DNA from: Cordia subcordata
Taxonomy: Eukaryota > Streptophyta > Magnoliopsida > Boraginales > Cordiaceae
Assembly: GCA_028554755.1 (NCBI GenBank)
Contig: JAPTOF010000001.1
Location: forward strand, 6,058,501 to 6,122,500
Direction of reading: 5' to 3'
DNA length: 64,000 nucleotides
The notes beneath the pieces are model-generated. The model had not been told where the DNA came from. It made no database searches and saw only the letters and a program-made list of their open reading frames with translations. Made by a program: the position numbers and the translations under genes. This document shows, one piece after another, positions 32,502 through 45,176 of the stretch. The stretch's first letter is position 1. Every line of letters begins with the position of its first letter.

Positions 32502-34130
32502 CTACTTTCTTCTCTTCTTGCAAGTCGTCGAATTTGATTCTTCAGGGCAGATAACTTTCTTGTTCTTACACTCATCAGGACCAGATGAAGTGTTGCGGGT
32601 ATATTGAGGAAGTGCGACATCCCTGTAAGAACAAAGAGAGAAATTAGACTGATCAAGAGAAAATAACACTGCTTGAGAAAGTGGAAAAGGGAGGGAAAAT
32701 TACATTAAAAAAGCAGTATCAAGAAAGTGTTCGTGACTCGGGGCAACAAGTTTTCTCCTGGAAGTCACGGTCAAGCATCCTGTGGGTCTAACTCCATAGC
32801 CGGAGCAGCGAGTGGCCCTTTTACGGGCTTTCCTGAGAGAGGCCTTTTTCTGGGCCCTAGAAATATCAATAACGAACTCAACTAAATGGTAACCTCCATA
32901 TTCATTGGCTACCCGTTTTTCCTTTGTTTCCTCATCCTCATCAATGTGGCTTCTGACACGAATGTTGGTGTCGCTTCCTCCTCCTCCTCCTCCTCCTCCT
33001 TCTTCTTCACTGCTTTCACTGCTTCCTTCGTCTTCTCCTTCACTGCTTTCGCTGCTTCCTTCGTCTTCTTTGCTGCTTTCCCTGCTTCCTTCTTCTTCTT
33101 CTTCTTCTTCATCGCTGGCTCCTGGCTCGCCTCTTACTCTATACGTAGTCGTGTCCCTCCAAAGAAGAGCCACCTTGTTGTTGTCTTCTTCTGCCAGAGG
33201 AATCAAGAAGGGAGTGTAATGCCAGCAATTCGTGCTAGGCAGAATCCCCTACATTGCCAGGTTAAGTAAGAAGTACTTCCCATTAGAAAGATTAAGGCCA
33301 ATTAGTGTTGTCTGAAGGCGGAAATCAAGCCAAAGACAATAATGACCTCCAACCACAACACCAGTCTCATTCAGACCGAAACTAGAAGCAGCCAATGAGG
33401 GGTGAAACGGAAGGTGATCACAACGCTCCCAGGAACAAGAAGCCGGGGTATAGGCATAGAAGTAGCCACAAGCTTTTGAGCCAAATATCAACTTGCCCTC
33501 CTCCTCCCATGCTGCAGAAACGCATGTCCTCTGATCCAAACTCACATGGTCAGGAGGATTTTCTAGAGGAAGCCAACCTCTCCTTCTCGACTCCATCACC
33601 TCCATGAACACAAACTTCTTCTTGTCATCCTCACTATCACCCTCACAACCACCGGCGACATACATTTTGGAATCCAGAAACAGGACGCGCGGTTCACTCC
33701 TCGACTGGTGCATCACCGAATGATGATGCCATCCTTTTTCCGGACGAAGTGAATTCCAGCATTGCACCCTGTTTGAGTATCTAAAGCGTCCTCCTTTGCA
33801 GGATTTACCATAAAGACAAGGATTCATGTATTTTCTTTGCCATTCATAGGGCTCATAGCCTCCCCCGACTCGATAAATAAGATTTTTTCGGGAAGCGTAC
33901 CTCGGATATAAATAATAAGAATCTAGAGTAGTTAACGGGTTTGCGATTACCGATTTGTCATCGAGTTTGCGAGTGTGGTAATCCTTGTCCGGCTTGCCGT
34001 CGGCGGCTTCTTCTTCTGCTGGACTAAATAAACTATCAACGGCGTAGAAGCTGACAGCTTTTGGCCCATAGTAGCCACGGATTTCAACTCCGAATACGAC
34101 GCATCGTTTTGCTTCTCTGACCTCCGCCAT
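32502..34130 (-). pseudogene. Kelch-like beta-propeller protein gene with one internal TAG
   Basis: Exon 1 is 34130-32704 and exon 2 is 32622-32502, joined across a GTAATT donor and TTACAG acceptor. Together they give 516 codons including the final stop, in one frame apart from TAG at 33251-33249 (codon 294). Before it, kelch/F-box-associated-like blades are visible: a glycine-glycine turn in MYVAGG, GWLPLENPP, EEGKLIFGSKACGYFYAY and TGVVVGG. No F-box is visible at the N-terminus, MAEVREAKR. After the TAG the frame continues GILPS, then FLIPLAEEDNNKVALLW, a Ser/Glu/Gly-rich linker, a conserved-looking domain (GYHLVEFVIDISRAQKK and PTGCLTVTSRRK) and, in exon 2, DVALPQYTRN through the basic end CKKRRK. 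The sister copy at 26 kb has GAG at the TAG position. Either this is a recent nonsense allele, a sequencing error, or a truncated 293-residue protein is made. Function unknown. Confidence 0.75.
32940..33115 (-). repeat. Ser/Glu/Gly-encoding trinucleotide-rich region
   Basis: Purine-rich GAG/GAA/GGA and AGC repeats encode alternating acidic and Ser-rich blocks plus a run of eight glycines. All reading frames are open through it, which creates several false ORFs. The sister copy at 26.6 kb has a much shorter version, so length is evolving quickly. Confidence 0.85.
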
Positions 34131-34463
34131 CTTAGGAGACTATAACTCAGCTAAGTTTTCTTTTTCAAAGTTGACCGGGAAAGATTTGAACGAACAAAAA
34201 AAATGGTGAGAGCAGATCTCCTAGGGTTCGCGAAGCAAATAGCAATCGAGAGAAGTAGGTAACTCAGCTTTGCGAAGCTAAAATTGAGCAAAATTCTGAA
34301 TGTGGAGCTCTCGCTACGCAGGTTCTTCGCCACGCGAGACTAGCTTTGCGCAGCCTAGAAACCTAAGCATCATCCTGTTTACTGTTGGTTTATATTTGTA
34401 ACTACTTTGGGCCAGACTCTTCTTTAACCTTCTCTTCGGCCCAGCCTAGGAAACTAGTCTTAC

Positions 34464-34577
34464 AGCCCGTTTGGCTAAGCTTATTTGGGGCTTATAAGCT
34501 GGTTATAGTAAAAAAACATGTGCGGCCTGAGAGAGTGGCTTTTAAGCTGTGAAATAAGCAAAGCCAAATAGGCCCTT
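34464..34577. mobile_element. Short MITE upstream of the kelch-like gene
   Basis: The left end GCCCGTTTGGCTAAGCTTAT and the reverse complement of the right end GGGCCTATTTGGCTTTGCTT are related inverted repeats around about 70 bases that include GGCTTATAAGC. The flanks TTA and TTG may be a degraded target duplication. Confidence 0.6.
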
Positions 34578-34769
34578 GAAAATAAACATCCCGACTCCTC
34601 TGATGAGCATCTTATAAAATCTTTTAGAACTTATTTGGGACAGTATCTTTTAAAAATAGTTTTTTTTTGTTTTTTTAGCACAACAAAAATTAAAAACCTC
34701 GTTTGGTTAGAAATTTTCTGTGTTATCCTTAAAAAAATAATTCTAGAGAACTGTTACTCAAACAATAAA

Positions 34770-35290
34770 AGAACACTAATCACAATTTTTATACTTTTAT
34801 GAAATCAAATAATCTTAGAAACAGATATTAAAATGAAAAAATAAAGAAGGGAAAGGAAACACATAAAGGGAATAAATTTGATTAGGAAATTTTTATGTAT
34901 GAATCAAAGGACACAGAATAAAATCTTTTTGGAGATAGAAAAAGTAATGACATAAATTCGGATTAAAATAAAAATAGAAATATTATTTTATATATATATA
35001 TATATTTGGATTAAGATATTAATCCTTAAAAATATTTTTTTCTTCCTTCAACTGACTACTTTTTAGAATTTAAATTCCATAAGGGACTAAAATAATATAT
35101 ATGCATATACACACACACACACACTTATATATACATATATAACTTGTTAAAATTTTCTGTTTTATATGAGTAAGAGAGATTGATATAGTTTAGGAAACAT
35201 ACAAATGATGATGAGGACATGATTATTCAACCAAGCATATCACTTTTAAGCTATCTTGCATCAAAAAGTAATCTCGTCTTGAGATGTAAT
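34770..35290. repeat. Direct duplicate of 27187-27665
   Basis: This is the second copy of the non-coding segment described at 27187. It includes an A/T microsatellite (34991-35006) and a CA run near 35108-35123 not present in the other copy. Confidence 0.85.
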
Positions 35291-35761
35291 TTTGGTAATT
35301 ATAGTTTTTTGATAATAAAATAAAATATACAAAAATATGTAAAAGAAAACTTAAGTGTAATGTGTAGTGTGTCTATGTATTAAGAATTATAATTTCTTTT
35401 AATAAATGAAAAAGATAAAAATATCTTTATTATTAAAGCTTTATTTGGAGCAACCTCTTACCATGGGACAACTTGGATGATATAAAAAGTTTGCAACGGA
35501 GTTTGGATTTTCACCAAGAATTCACCGGGGAGTCCCTTGTTTTTGGTTTTATTGAGTTAATTGGAATTACTTTTGCTTTCTTAGTCAAAAAAAAAAAAAT
35601 CTATTGCTAATCAAGTGACGTGAATAGCTCAAGGTTCATCACGAGTACACATGGAATTATTGACGAGCAGGCAAGAGAGCCCCGATAATACACAAGACAG
35701 AAAAGAACGTACATATATGTGTGTATGTGTGGTTGTGTGTGTATATGCATGTTATAGGATT

Positions 35762-36163
35762 TGTTACGGGTCTAATATTATAGCTAAAAGGTAACGTATC
35801 CACCGCATAAGCAATCTTGACTTATAAACATAATAATAAGTCAGTACGAAAGAATAACTGCGTGTTTTACTTGACTGTATCTCCTTCAATAATGCGATGG
35901 CTCGTATCTCCTTCAATAATGTGATGGCTCTATAGGCACTTATGCCCAGACCAAGAGAAGATTATGAAAAAGAGAATTCTGATGCAAGAGAAAATATATG
36001 TGTAATAGACTATATTTATGTATTATGTCTTGCATAATACGTCTATTTATAGGTTTAAGGCTAATCGAATTAAGCAGTCTGAATAATAAGTTTAGGTTTC
36101 CTAAACTAATGTAGGTAATTTTATTAATGACACTCAATGGGATTTACTTATTCCGCTAACAAA
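35762..36163 (-). mobile_element. Possible solo LTR (~0.4 kb)
   Basis: On the minus strand the segment starts TGTTAGCGGAATAAG and ends GACCCGTAACA, giving TGTTA/TAACA inverted ends as in LTRs. A TATA box, CCTATAAATAG, lies about 110 bases from the start. I found no matching 5-bp flanks and no internal retroelement coding sequence. A 27-bp tandem pair (TATCTCCTTCAATAATG core) lies at 35878-35933. Confidence 0.42.
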
Positions 36164-36589
36164 CGCCCATTACACTTAGACTATGAATAGGGTAACAGGC
36201 ACAATTCCAACATATGTATCATATATTGACTTGCTCTAATATAAGGACAAATCTTAGAGCTTCTTCGTTTCTATGCGATTAACTAATTTGATATTTCTTT
36301 ATTGTACAGATTTACAATCACTTGTACTACTTATATAATTGATAGGTGTAGCACAACTCAATCTTTGTTACTAGAAAGATTGTTTTTAAGATTTGAAAAC
36401 TCAAAATCAAATATATAACACGTAATCAATGTGTTGAACAAGTGGTGCCTAAGTCCACACAATCTTCTACCACGAGAACATGAAGAACCCCAAAGTGAGG
36501 GACAAGTCGTCATAAGTATGTTGGTTAATAATACTAGAGACAATGAGTAGTCAACTATACATGGATGATGACGGTCTCGTCTACGAATA

Positions 36590-37585
36590 CTAAATCATGT
36601 GATACCAAAAAGGACAAAACAACGTCAAAAATTGAACATTTGGGTATGGTTGAACCTTTTGTAGTAGATAGAAGCTTTTCTGACTAATTCTACAACTACT
36701 AGCCTACAGAAGCGGTCGACCTGTAATGTGCTCTAGTAGAAACAGAGAGCACATTATCTCTACCAGAACATATAGACTGTCGACCAGTAGAGTGTTTTGG
36801 TATTGCTCTTTTGCCTACTAGAATTACCGACACACCCAGGGGATTGATCGGTAGAGAATTCTAGTAGCTCCTCTGAGTTGTTTTTAAAATTTGATCATTG
36901 GGACACTTACTTTTGGACTTATAAATATATCTTTCGCCTCGTAACTCAGATATAACTTAATTAAAACACATTTACAAGCCCTCTAGCATTCAATACACTC
37001 TCTTTTCTGCATATCTTGCTTCATTTATTGCTATCTTCATTGGCATTCATTGATCAAGTTCTTGAGTTCTTAAATTACTTATTTACTTAGAGCAACATAA
37101 GGAAGGTTTAAATACCTTTGTATACTTGCTCACGACAAGTTCTTTTATTCCAAAACTTTCTATTATTACATTGGGTGTGAGTTTCTTTACTCTTGGGTAG
37201 CATAGTTGTCAGAAACTTGTCTTAAGAGTGAAATGTTGAAATCCTCATGTATTAGAATAATACTTGTGGTCCTTGTGATAAAACCAGGGTTGTGATCGTT
37301 GTTCTGCGCTTCTACAACGTACTAAGCAAAAAATCGATTCACTAGTAAAATTTTCAAAACCCTAAGGGAAAACCTTAGGCAGTGGACTAAGCCCTCGGAC
37401 GTTCGAACCAATCTAAATTGTTGTGTTTGATCTTCTTAACCCTATACTCTTTATATTTCACATATTTACTTTGGATTTTGTATGTGCTTTTGCTTGAAAT
37501 ACTTGTTAAGAGTTTTTAGTGGTAATTTGGACCAATAATTCAATTCACCCCTCCTCTTGGATTCATTTTCTGGGCACCAGAGTTG
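36590..37585 (+). mobile_element. Copia-type LTR-like sequence
   Basis: The segment has a TATA box (TTATAAATATATC, about 36920) and a region with GTGGACTAAGCCCTCGGACG, then TCGAACCAATCTAAATTGTTG, followed by AATTCACCCCTCCTCTTGGA near its end. This arrangement is typical of the R-U5 part of plant copia LTRs (SIRE/Angela-like). No polyprotein is adjacent, so it is probably a solo or truncated LTR. Ends are approximate. Confidence 0.5.
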
Positions 37586-37904
37586 ACCAATAAGTTAATG
37601 TCAATTGGCTAAAGATCTGGTCCAAAAAAACACTCTCCAAAAATCGTCTAAATACAATTAAGAATGGTACCTCTCTTTCCAAGCAACGAAAGCCTCCCTC
37701 GGAAAGCAAGCCCCGGACGACAAGAAAGAAACAAAAAAGATTGGGGGAGGGGGGGGGGGAGGGGAGGAAGGGATAACACCAAACATTTTTTTCCCATTAA
37801 GTTCCAAACTTTCTTCAATTCTATTCTCTCTTCAATAACTTGTAATTCCTCTCTCAAGTTTATAGTTGTTCCATATTCTTTCAATGATGAACTTCAAATT
37901 GACT

Positions 37905-38259
37905 AAGAGGGTGTTTGGCTTTGCTTATTTGGTGCTGATAAGCACCCAAACAATTAAAAAAAAAAAAAGTGCTCGGGTGTTTTATTTTTACTAGTTGCAA
38001 AAATGCCATGAAAGGCACGACTGTTGCCCAATGCTACTATTATAGAATATTTATAAAAATTATAATTTGATTTATAGAATTTTGACACAATGAAAATACA
38101 AATAAAAAGAAATAATACATCTTAAATTGCATATTCATATATGCTCCGTGTAATACATGTTTTGTCTGCTAACAAAAGATGTTTTTTATGCAATAGTCTC
38201 TAGCTATTACCAACCTATAACCATTACATAATATTAAAATTTAGTAGTAAATATTCAAA

Positions 38260-38260
<1 letters not shown>
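37905..38260. mobile_element. Truncated MITE joined to a possible Helitron 3' end
   Basis: At 37905 TAAGAGGGTGTTTGGCT matches the left end of the 10558 MITE, but its right end is missing. At 37991 the plus strand reads CTAGTTGCAAAAATGCCATG then AAAGGCACGA. On the minus strand this would be a short hairpin (TGCC/GGCA) followed by CTAG and T, like a Helitron terminus. The other end was not found, so this is tentative. Confidence 0.4.
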
Positions 38261-39229
<969 letters not shown>

Positions 39230-39255
39230 GAAGAGTTCTTTGCAAGTAAAAGTGC

Positions 39256-39927
39256 AGCTATCATACCAGAGAAGTAGCTCCAAAGGACACGTAGACTGTG
39301 ACCTTCCACCCTATTGCTGTCTCTGCTATTTCAGTTGAAGAGTTAAAGGATGTAGTAGATATTTTTGGTTCAAATGCTTTGATTGGAGAGGTGTCTTATT
39401 GAAGGGTATACTATGGTGTCCTAAAGAACAGTAAGGCTACAGAAACAAAAAAAGCTGGACTCAAGTGAGCTACCAGATCAAGAATTTTTACACAGGTTGG
39501 TTTGTCAAAGTATTCTATCTTAGCACGTTCATCACACAGAGCTTCCACAAAGATTTTCTTCACTAATGCACTTCTACTGGCAGGCTTAAGTGGTTACAAG
39601 ACCAAAACAGTGGTAATGATGTATATGGAAATAAGCAAGGCATAACTGAACAACACAACAGATGATGTGATTGCATCTCTTTCATATGCCAGATTCAAAC
39701 TAAAAGATGTCAACTACGAATTTCAGGTCTACATACCCTTGAGCATCTAAGATCTAATCCCTCCAACCCAACAATGAATAGTATTTCACTTTGGTGTATG
39801 ATTAAGTCTAATGAGAGGAGCTTAGTACTGACCATGAAGAATTACCTGCCCTGTTGTTTGCCATGAATGCTCCATTATCAGCACCCTTCTGCATGTCATC
39901 CTTCATACAACAGCTAAAGTAGCGCAT
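39256..39927. pseudogene. PTI1-like kinase fragment, right-arm copy
   Basis: Exon 2 lies on the plus strand at 39256-39495: YHTREVAPKDT, a TAG stop, [48 protein letters not shown], then a frameshift. Exon 1 lies on the minus strand at 39927-39846: MRYFSCCMKDDMQKGADNG, then AFMANNRA. The same opposed arrangement is seen in the left arm, so the exon flip came before the segmental duplication. The stops differ between arms (for example RVYY intact here but not there), so the copies have decayed separately. Confidence 0.85.
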
Positions 39928-41305
39928 GATTCCTTTGCAGTGCTCTTTATTTCTTTAGACAATGAATGAAATTTCTGTCCAAATTAAGCTCAAAGCTCTA
40001 TCCTTTTCCATCGATACCTAAACAATTAACCAAGTCGAGGCATGAATCTCAAAGTACACAATGATAAGCAACCATCCAACAAGATTCAATTCCTGCATCT
40101 ACTTGATCTGAATAACATCCCACTAAACTCTGATCAACAGTGAATTAACAAGAACGCGACATAACAAAAATTTTCATCCATACCAAGTAATCAAGCCAAC
40201 AAGAAGATCACAACCAACACAGAGAAGCACTATCTCCTGCTGACAAATAAAGGGGAAAAAAAGATTAACTTTTTCCACATACCAATGATACCAATTCTAG
40301 TAAAAATGGGATCTTTGACAATCAATCACCTCTGTCTTGTTCTGTAAACGAACAGAAGCTGATTCAGAGACGTGAAGCAGAAGGTGGCAGCACAATTATG
40401 CTGCCCCTGATATATACTTATCTGAAATCTAAAGATCTTAAAATCTGAATGTTAACCATATAGTTATTCAGGTTTCAGATTTTACATAAGCATATACCAA
40501 AATAATATTAATCCAAAAACAAAATGAAAAGACGAAAATAGCTGTGTGTTAGTGAAACAGTACCAAAGCCAGCGTTGGATTCGTCTGCTTTTACTAAAAG
40601 CCCCGATGTGTGGTTTGTGTTTATCTAGTTTGTGCGTGTATGTATGTATATTAAATAAAAAGCATAAGCATGAGGTACAAGTTGCTGCAATTCACATGCT
40701 ATGTCATTATTGGACCACCAGTTTTTTGTAATAAACAACCAACAACAAAAGCGGCGACCTTTTGGTCAAGCCAGGATGAATACAAAGAACAACTGGGATC
40801 ATTTTATATATTCGACGTATATATAGAAAAGTCAATAAATATACGCATTAATTAACGAACTTTGGCCCTTTCTTTAGGAAATCACATTTCAAAGGAACCT
40901 CCAAATACAATTTAAAAGCGTTTGAGCGATGATGCTGGTGGAATCACTTCTCCAAAAATGATCAATCTTTAATTTCAATACTACCTCCTAAAAGAATACA
41001 ATAACAATAAATAATAACACTAGTTTGAATGGAGCACACAATGCAGTGGTCTCATTTCGTGCTCCTAGAATTTCTTTATATATATATCAAGAACTTGATT
41101 TGTTTAATTATAATATATTTCAAAGTTGAAGGCTGAGTTTGTTCCAACATAAAGTAAACTAAAGAACTAAAGTTAAAGGTATGCTAACAAAATTCATCTC
41201 TCTGTTCTCCACCAAGAGATTCTTCGTTAAAATAAAGCCTGATAACTGTTTTTGTGGACCAGAATTATCAACAAATACACTACTTACCTTTGGTTATGTG
41301 AAAAG

Positions 41306-41336
<31 letters not shown>

Positions 41337-41434
41337 CCCGTTACCACGATATTAAGAATCTTTGCATTTTAAATTGCTACTGTTTTGTTAATGCATAATT
41401 ATCTCACAGGATTTCTAACTATTTATAATAGGTT

Positions 41435-41709
41435 TAATACCCCAGCTATAACTCCACCTCCAGAGCCAGAACCTACTACCACGGCATCACATATGATATT
41501 TCTGTAGCTTTTCCAAGACTATTTCCCTTGCTTGATTCAAGCTTATAAGCCCTTTGCAAAGGGGTCCAAACGGCCCCTCTTTGTCTGCATCTTCTTGTTC
41601 TTGGTGGTGTTCCATTTTTTTTTGCTGCCTTGGTTTTCTCCTTGCACTCCGGGTCTGATCCACAGTAGCCTAAAGCTTTGCAGGAGACATTCCCATTCTT
41701 GTCATTTAC
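41435..41709 (-). pseudogene. Long-chain alcohol oxidase fragment, right-arm copy
   Basis: Exon-3 start sequence with an intact GGCAG acceptor (41710-41712) reads VNDKNGNVS and so on to CKGLISLNQAREIVLEKL, then jumps by an internal deletion to the FAD-loop region (VVGSGSGGGVIAG equivalent). It then breaks off at the same base as the left-arm copy. A deletion and frameshifts make it non-coding. It lies downstream of the functional gene in the same orientation. Confidence 0.92.
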
Positions 41710-43061
41710 CTGCCAAATATATTTAAAGTCTAAAATTAATTTACAACGTTACATAAATTTAAACGCTCAAATCACAGTTTTAATGAGCACTACGTGATGA
41801 ATGGTCTTTTTCTTTTGATAAATCACGCCGCATACGCAGATTTGGCCGAGTAACATTGGGTCATTAAAATATGGGCGTAGATTGTTAAGACTAATGCGGT
41901 ATTCGAGAAACAAATATTCAATTTTAAAAAAAAAAATTAGTTCGAATATTCATTACAAAAAAAAATTTGTTTCAAAAATATTATTTCTTTTATAAAAAAA
42001 GTCAATCGAAACATTTGGTCAATCAATAGGAGGATCGGTAGGGTGAGATTCAATAATCCATATGTTTTTACCTGGAAAATTTGGAGTGTTTTTCTATAAG
42101 GAAGTTGTCGATAGTACATGATTCTTATTCTTTTAATTAAGAGTTCACACTTAAATATTATTTGTGATACCAACTATACCATAATATTTTTGATAGTCTA
42201 GAATTTTCTATTAGCTCTCATCTTTTTACACTTCCTTCTCCATTAAATTAAGTAAATTTGAATTGTAAGAAACATTTTGGGCTCATTTTTAAAAACGGTT
42301 TTTCCCTAAAATTTTTGGAAAAGTGCTCTTTTGAAAAGATACAATTTTTAGCTTTTAAAAAAGTTAAAAATTGAGTTTTTTTTCATTATTTTAACTTTCT
42401 TGAAATCCGATTAAAATAATTATTTCAAAAGAAAATGTGTCCTTTTAAAAAAAAACATACTTTTTTCGTAGAAAAAAAGAAAAACAGTCCAAACAGGCTT
42501 TTCTGTTGTTCTCCAATTAAGATGCTAAAACCATGGGCTTTAGAGGATTCTACAACCTATTTCCATTCAATGAAGTGGATCCAAATAACTTTTCTTTTAA
42601 ACGGCCCATAGAAAATCAAACCTGATTCATAATTGCTAAATAACATCAAGTAAGTTACGGGCAAACCCAAACCTCAAGTTCTTTTATAATTCAATGAGGT
42701 AAGGGCCCATCTATACAAATCCAATTATGATGGTGTTTGCTTATTTTGGTGAAGGTTGCCATTTATTGCAGTTGAGCACACTCGGCCTATGCAAAACTCT
42801 GGGTTTACATTGTTGGGACTAAAGTACAAAATCAATTGCTTGAATCTTCCAGAGTCTTATGCCATGAGCTATATCGTTATGTACCGTCCTACTTTAATTT
42901 TGTATGAATTTATATTTAGTTTATAACAAATTCGAATTACTATTATTTCGACTAGAGGTTTAAGTATTTTAGACTAATTAATTAAATTTGATGCGCCGAT
43001 AGACCATGCCACCTAAGTAGATTTGGCCCAGTAACATTGGCCAATTAAACTATGGGAGTAG

Positions 43062-43197
43062 ATTTTTAGGAGGATTTTTTTTTCCTTATAAATAACCTTT
43101 GCAAAAATAGAAAAGGGTAGATTTGGAAACACGTTTGAAAGTAGGGTATTTTTTTATAGGAATTTCAATAAGTAGGGTATTTATAAAAAAAAAAAAA
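43062..43197. mobile_element. Short inverted-repeat element in the second intron unit
   Basis: The ends GGATTTTTTTTTCCTTATAA and (reverse complement) GGATTTTTTTTTTTTATAAA form an inverted repeat around a purine-rich centre that repeats AGTAGGGTATTT. The first intron unit lacks it, so it is an insertion. Family unclear; a Mutator-like MITE is possible. Confidence 0.55.
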
Positions 43198-44220
43198 TCC
43201 TTGTTATGACCAACGTGGTATTAAAGGGCCGAGTTTGCAACATCTATTCCACGTTGAGCCATGACCCTAAAGTAGCTCGTGTGGTAAATGGCTAGTCTAT
43301 GGTGAGGAGGTCTGTTTGGAGATGCTAGCCAGAAGAGAAATCAACTACTGTCAAGAAAATTATGAGGAATCATTTGAATTGACTTTAAAAGTGTTTTTTC
43401 TCTCTCCCTCTCTTTTTTTTTTTTTGTTAAAAGTATTTTTTTTTGAGAAATTGAAATTTTTAGCTTCTAAAAAATTTTCAACCTTTTTTTTTTTCAAAAC
43501 TAATCCAAATATTTATTGCAAAATGATGTGATTGTTTCAAAAATATTATTTCTTTTTATGAAAAATGGCCAAATCGAAACATTTGGTCAACCAATAGGAG
43601 GGTGGGTACGGTGAGATTCAATAATCCTATGGTTTTAGCTGAAAGTTTTGGACTGTTTTCCTATAAAGAAGTTTTCGGTAGTCCATGATTATTATTCTTC
43701 CAATTGAGAGTTCACACTTAAATATTGTTTGTGACAACAAACTATACTATAATACCTTTAATTGTCTAGAATTATCTATCAACTCCCATCTTTTTACACT
43801 TTCTTGAAAAGTTAAAATTTTTGGCCTCTAAAAAAAGCAACAAATTGAGGTTTTTTTTTCTTTTCAAAATTTTAACTTTGTTCAAATCTAATTAAAATAA
43901 TTATCTCAAAAGAAAACATGTCTTTTTCAAAAAAAAAAAATTACTTTTCCATATGAAAAAACCCAATTCAAACAGGCTTTTTGTCTTGTTCCTGAATTAA
44001 GATGCTACAACGATGGGCGTTAGAGGATTTTATTAACTATTTCCATTCAATGAAGTGGGCCCAAGTATGTTTTTCAGAAAAATGGCGCATAGAAAATCAA
44101 ACTTGATCCGTAATTGCTACATAGCCTCAAGTTAGCAAATGAGTTACGGGCAAACCGAAAACTTCAAGTTCTTGCGTAATTCAGCGAAGTAAGGCCCATC
44201 TATATAGATCCAATTATGAT

Positions 44221-44743
44221 TTTTTTTTGGATAACTTAGGAAGCATTCCTGCCTACTCAGCTCACCATACATAAATAAGATTAGTACTAACCTTGCCTGA
44301 GGTAGAGTCTGAAATGCTTGCATCCTATCGTTTGCCTAACAGATAGATGTAAATCAAAATTTGAGGTGTAGCGGGCCTCCCCAAGACATGCACCAGGTCA
44401 GACCCACTCAACCCATGATACATAAACAATATTAGTACTAACCTTGCCTGAGGCCGAGCCTGAAATGCCTGCATCCCATTGTTTGCCTAACAAATAGATG
44501 TAAATTAAAACTCGGGGTGCAGTGGGTCTTCCGAAGATATGCACCAGGTCAGTAAAGAGTCGTTTGCCTAGCGAATAGATATAAATCAAAACTGGGGGTG
44601 TGGTGGGCCTCCCCAAGACATGCACCAGGTCGAGTCTGATTTTAAGAGTAGTTAACAAGTGTACCCCTACTTTCAAGCGGTTTGCCCCCGTCTTTACCTT
44701 GATAACACTTGCTACTTAGCACTTGAACTACCCGTTGGAGGGC
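44221..44743 (-). mobile_element. SINE with 15-bp target duplication and tandemly repeated body
   Basis: AGATCCAATTATGAT (44206-44220) and AGATCCAATTATAAT (44744-44758) flank a 523-bp insert that splits a sequence continuous in the sister unit and in the functional intron. The plus-strand left end is a T run, that is, a 3' A tail for a minus-strand element. The minus-strand head (TAGTTCAAGTGCTAAG, then a degraded B-box region) suggests tRNA ancestry. The body contains a segment repeated three times: CCTGGTGCATGTCTTGGGGA, then a GGCCCACCACACC-like part, and ATCTATTCGCTAGGCAAAC. Two of the copies also carry CAGGCAAGGTTAGTACTAAT. The large size comes from these internal duplications. Confidence 0.75.
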
Positions 44744-45010
44744 AGATCCAATTATAATGGTGTTTACTTATTTTGGTGAAGGTTGCAATTTATTGCAGTT
44801 GAGCAAGAAAAAGTTATATGGAGACCAACGAAGCTCATGCATGGTGTGTGTCCGGCAAAGATACCACAAATTAAAGTCGATATTGAAGCTTTCGTCTTAA
44901 ATAAATGAAGCAGTTAGCAAATGGTCCAGGAACATCCATCAGCTAATGAATCGATTAAATGATTTGTCATTTGTGAAATAAATGGTGCAAATCTACAACA
45001 TGGTAACTAA

Positions 45011-45037
45011 TGCCTTTTTTATGCCACATTTTCACAA

Positions 45038-45077
<40 letters not shown>

Positions 45078-45144
45078 TTATTTAAAAATTTAATATACAC
45101 AAAAAAATACTTATAATATATCACATATTCAAAAAAATACTTAC

Positions 45145-45176
<32 letters not shown>

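Larger units (their letters stand above)
39230..45010. repeat. Right arm of the inverted segmental duplication
   Basis: This is the reverse complement counterpart of 12660-18250. In plus-strand order it holds kinase exon 2, kinase exon 1, leader-like sequence, AT-rich DNA with a TA run, the alcohol-oxidase exon-3 fragment (41435-41709), and two intron units (about 41715-42785 and 42786-45010). The second unit carries two extra insertions: a ~140-bp MITE-like element at about 43062-43197 and a SINE at 44221-44743. The end of the second unit (about 44790-45010) matches 50360-50560 of the functional gene's intron. Confidence 0.85.

Noticed and set aside
32886..33269. Ser- and Phe-rich plus-strand frames
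   Set aside because: They mirror the trinucleotide-rich Ser/Glu/Gly segment of the kelch-like gene; open length there comes from low complexity.
35420..35600. Short coding-like stretch (ELIGITFAFLV)
   Set aside because: Hydrophobic run without stops but too short, no splice sites, and no family I can name.
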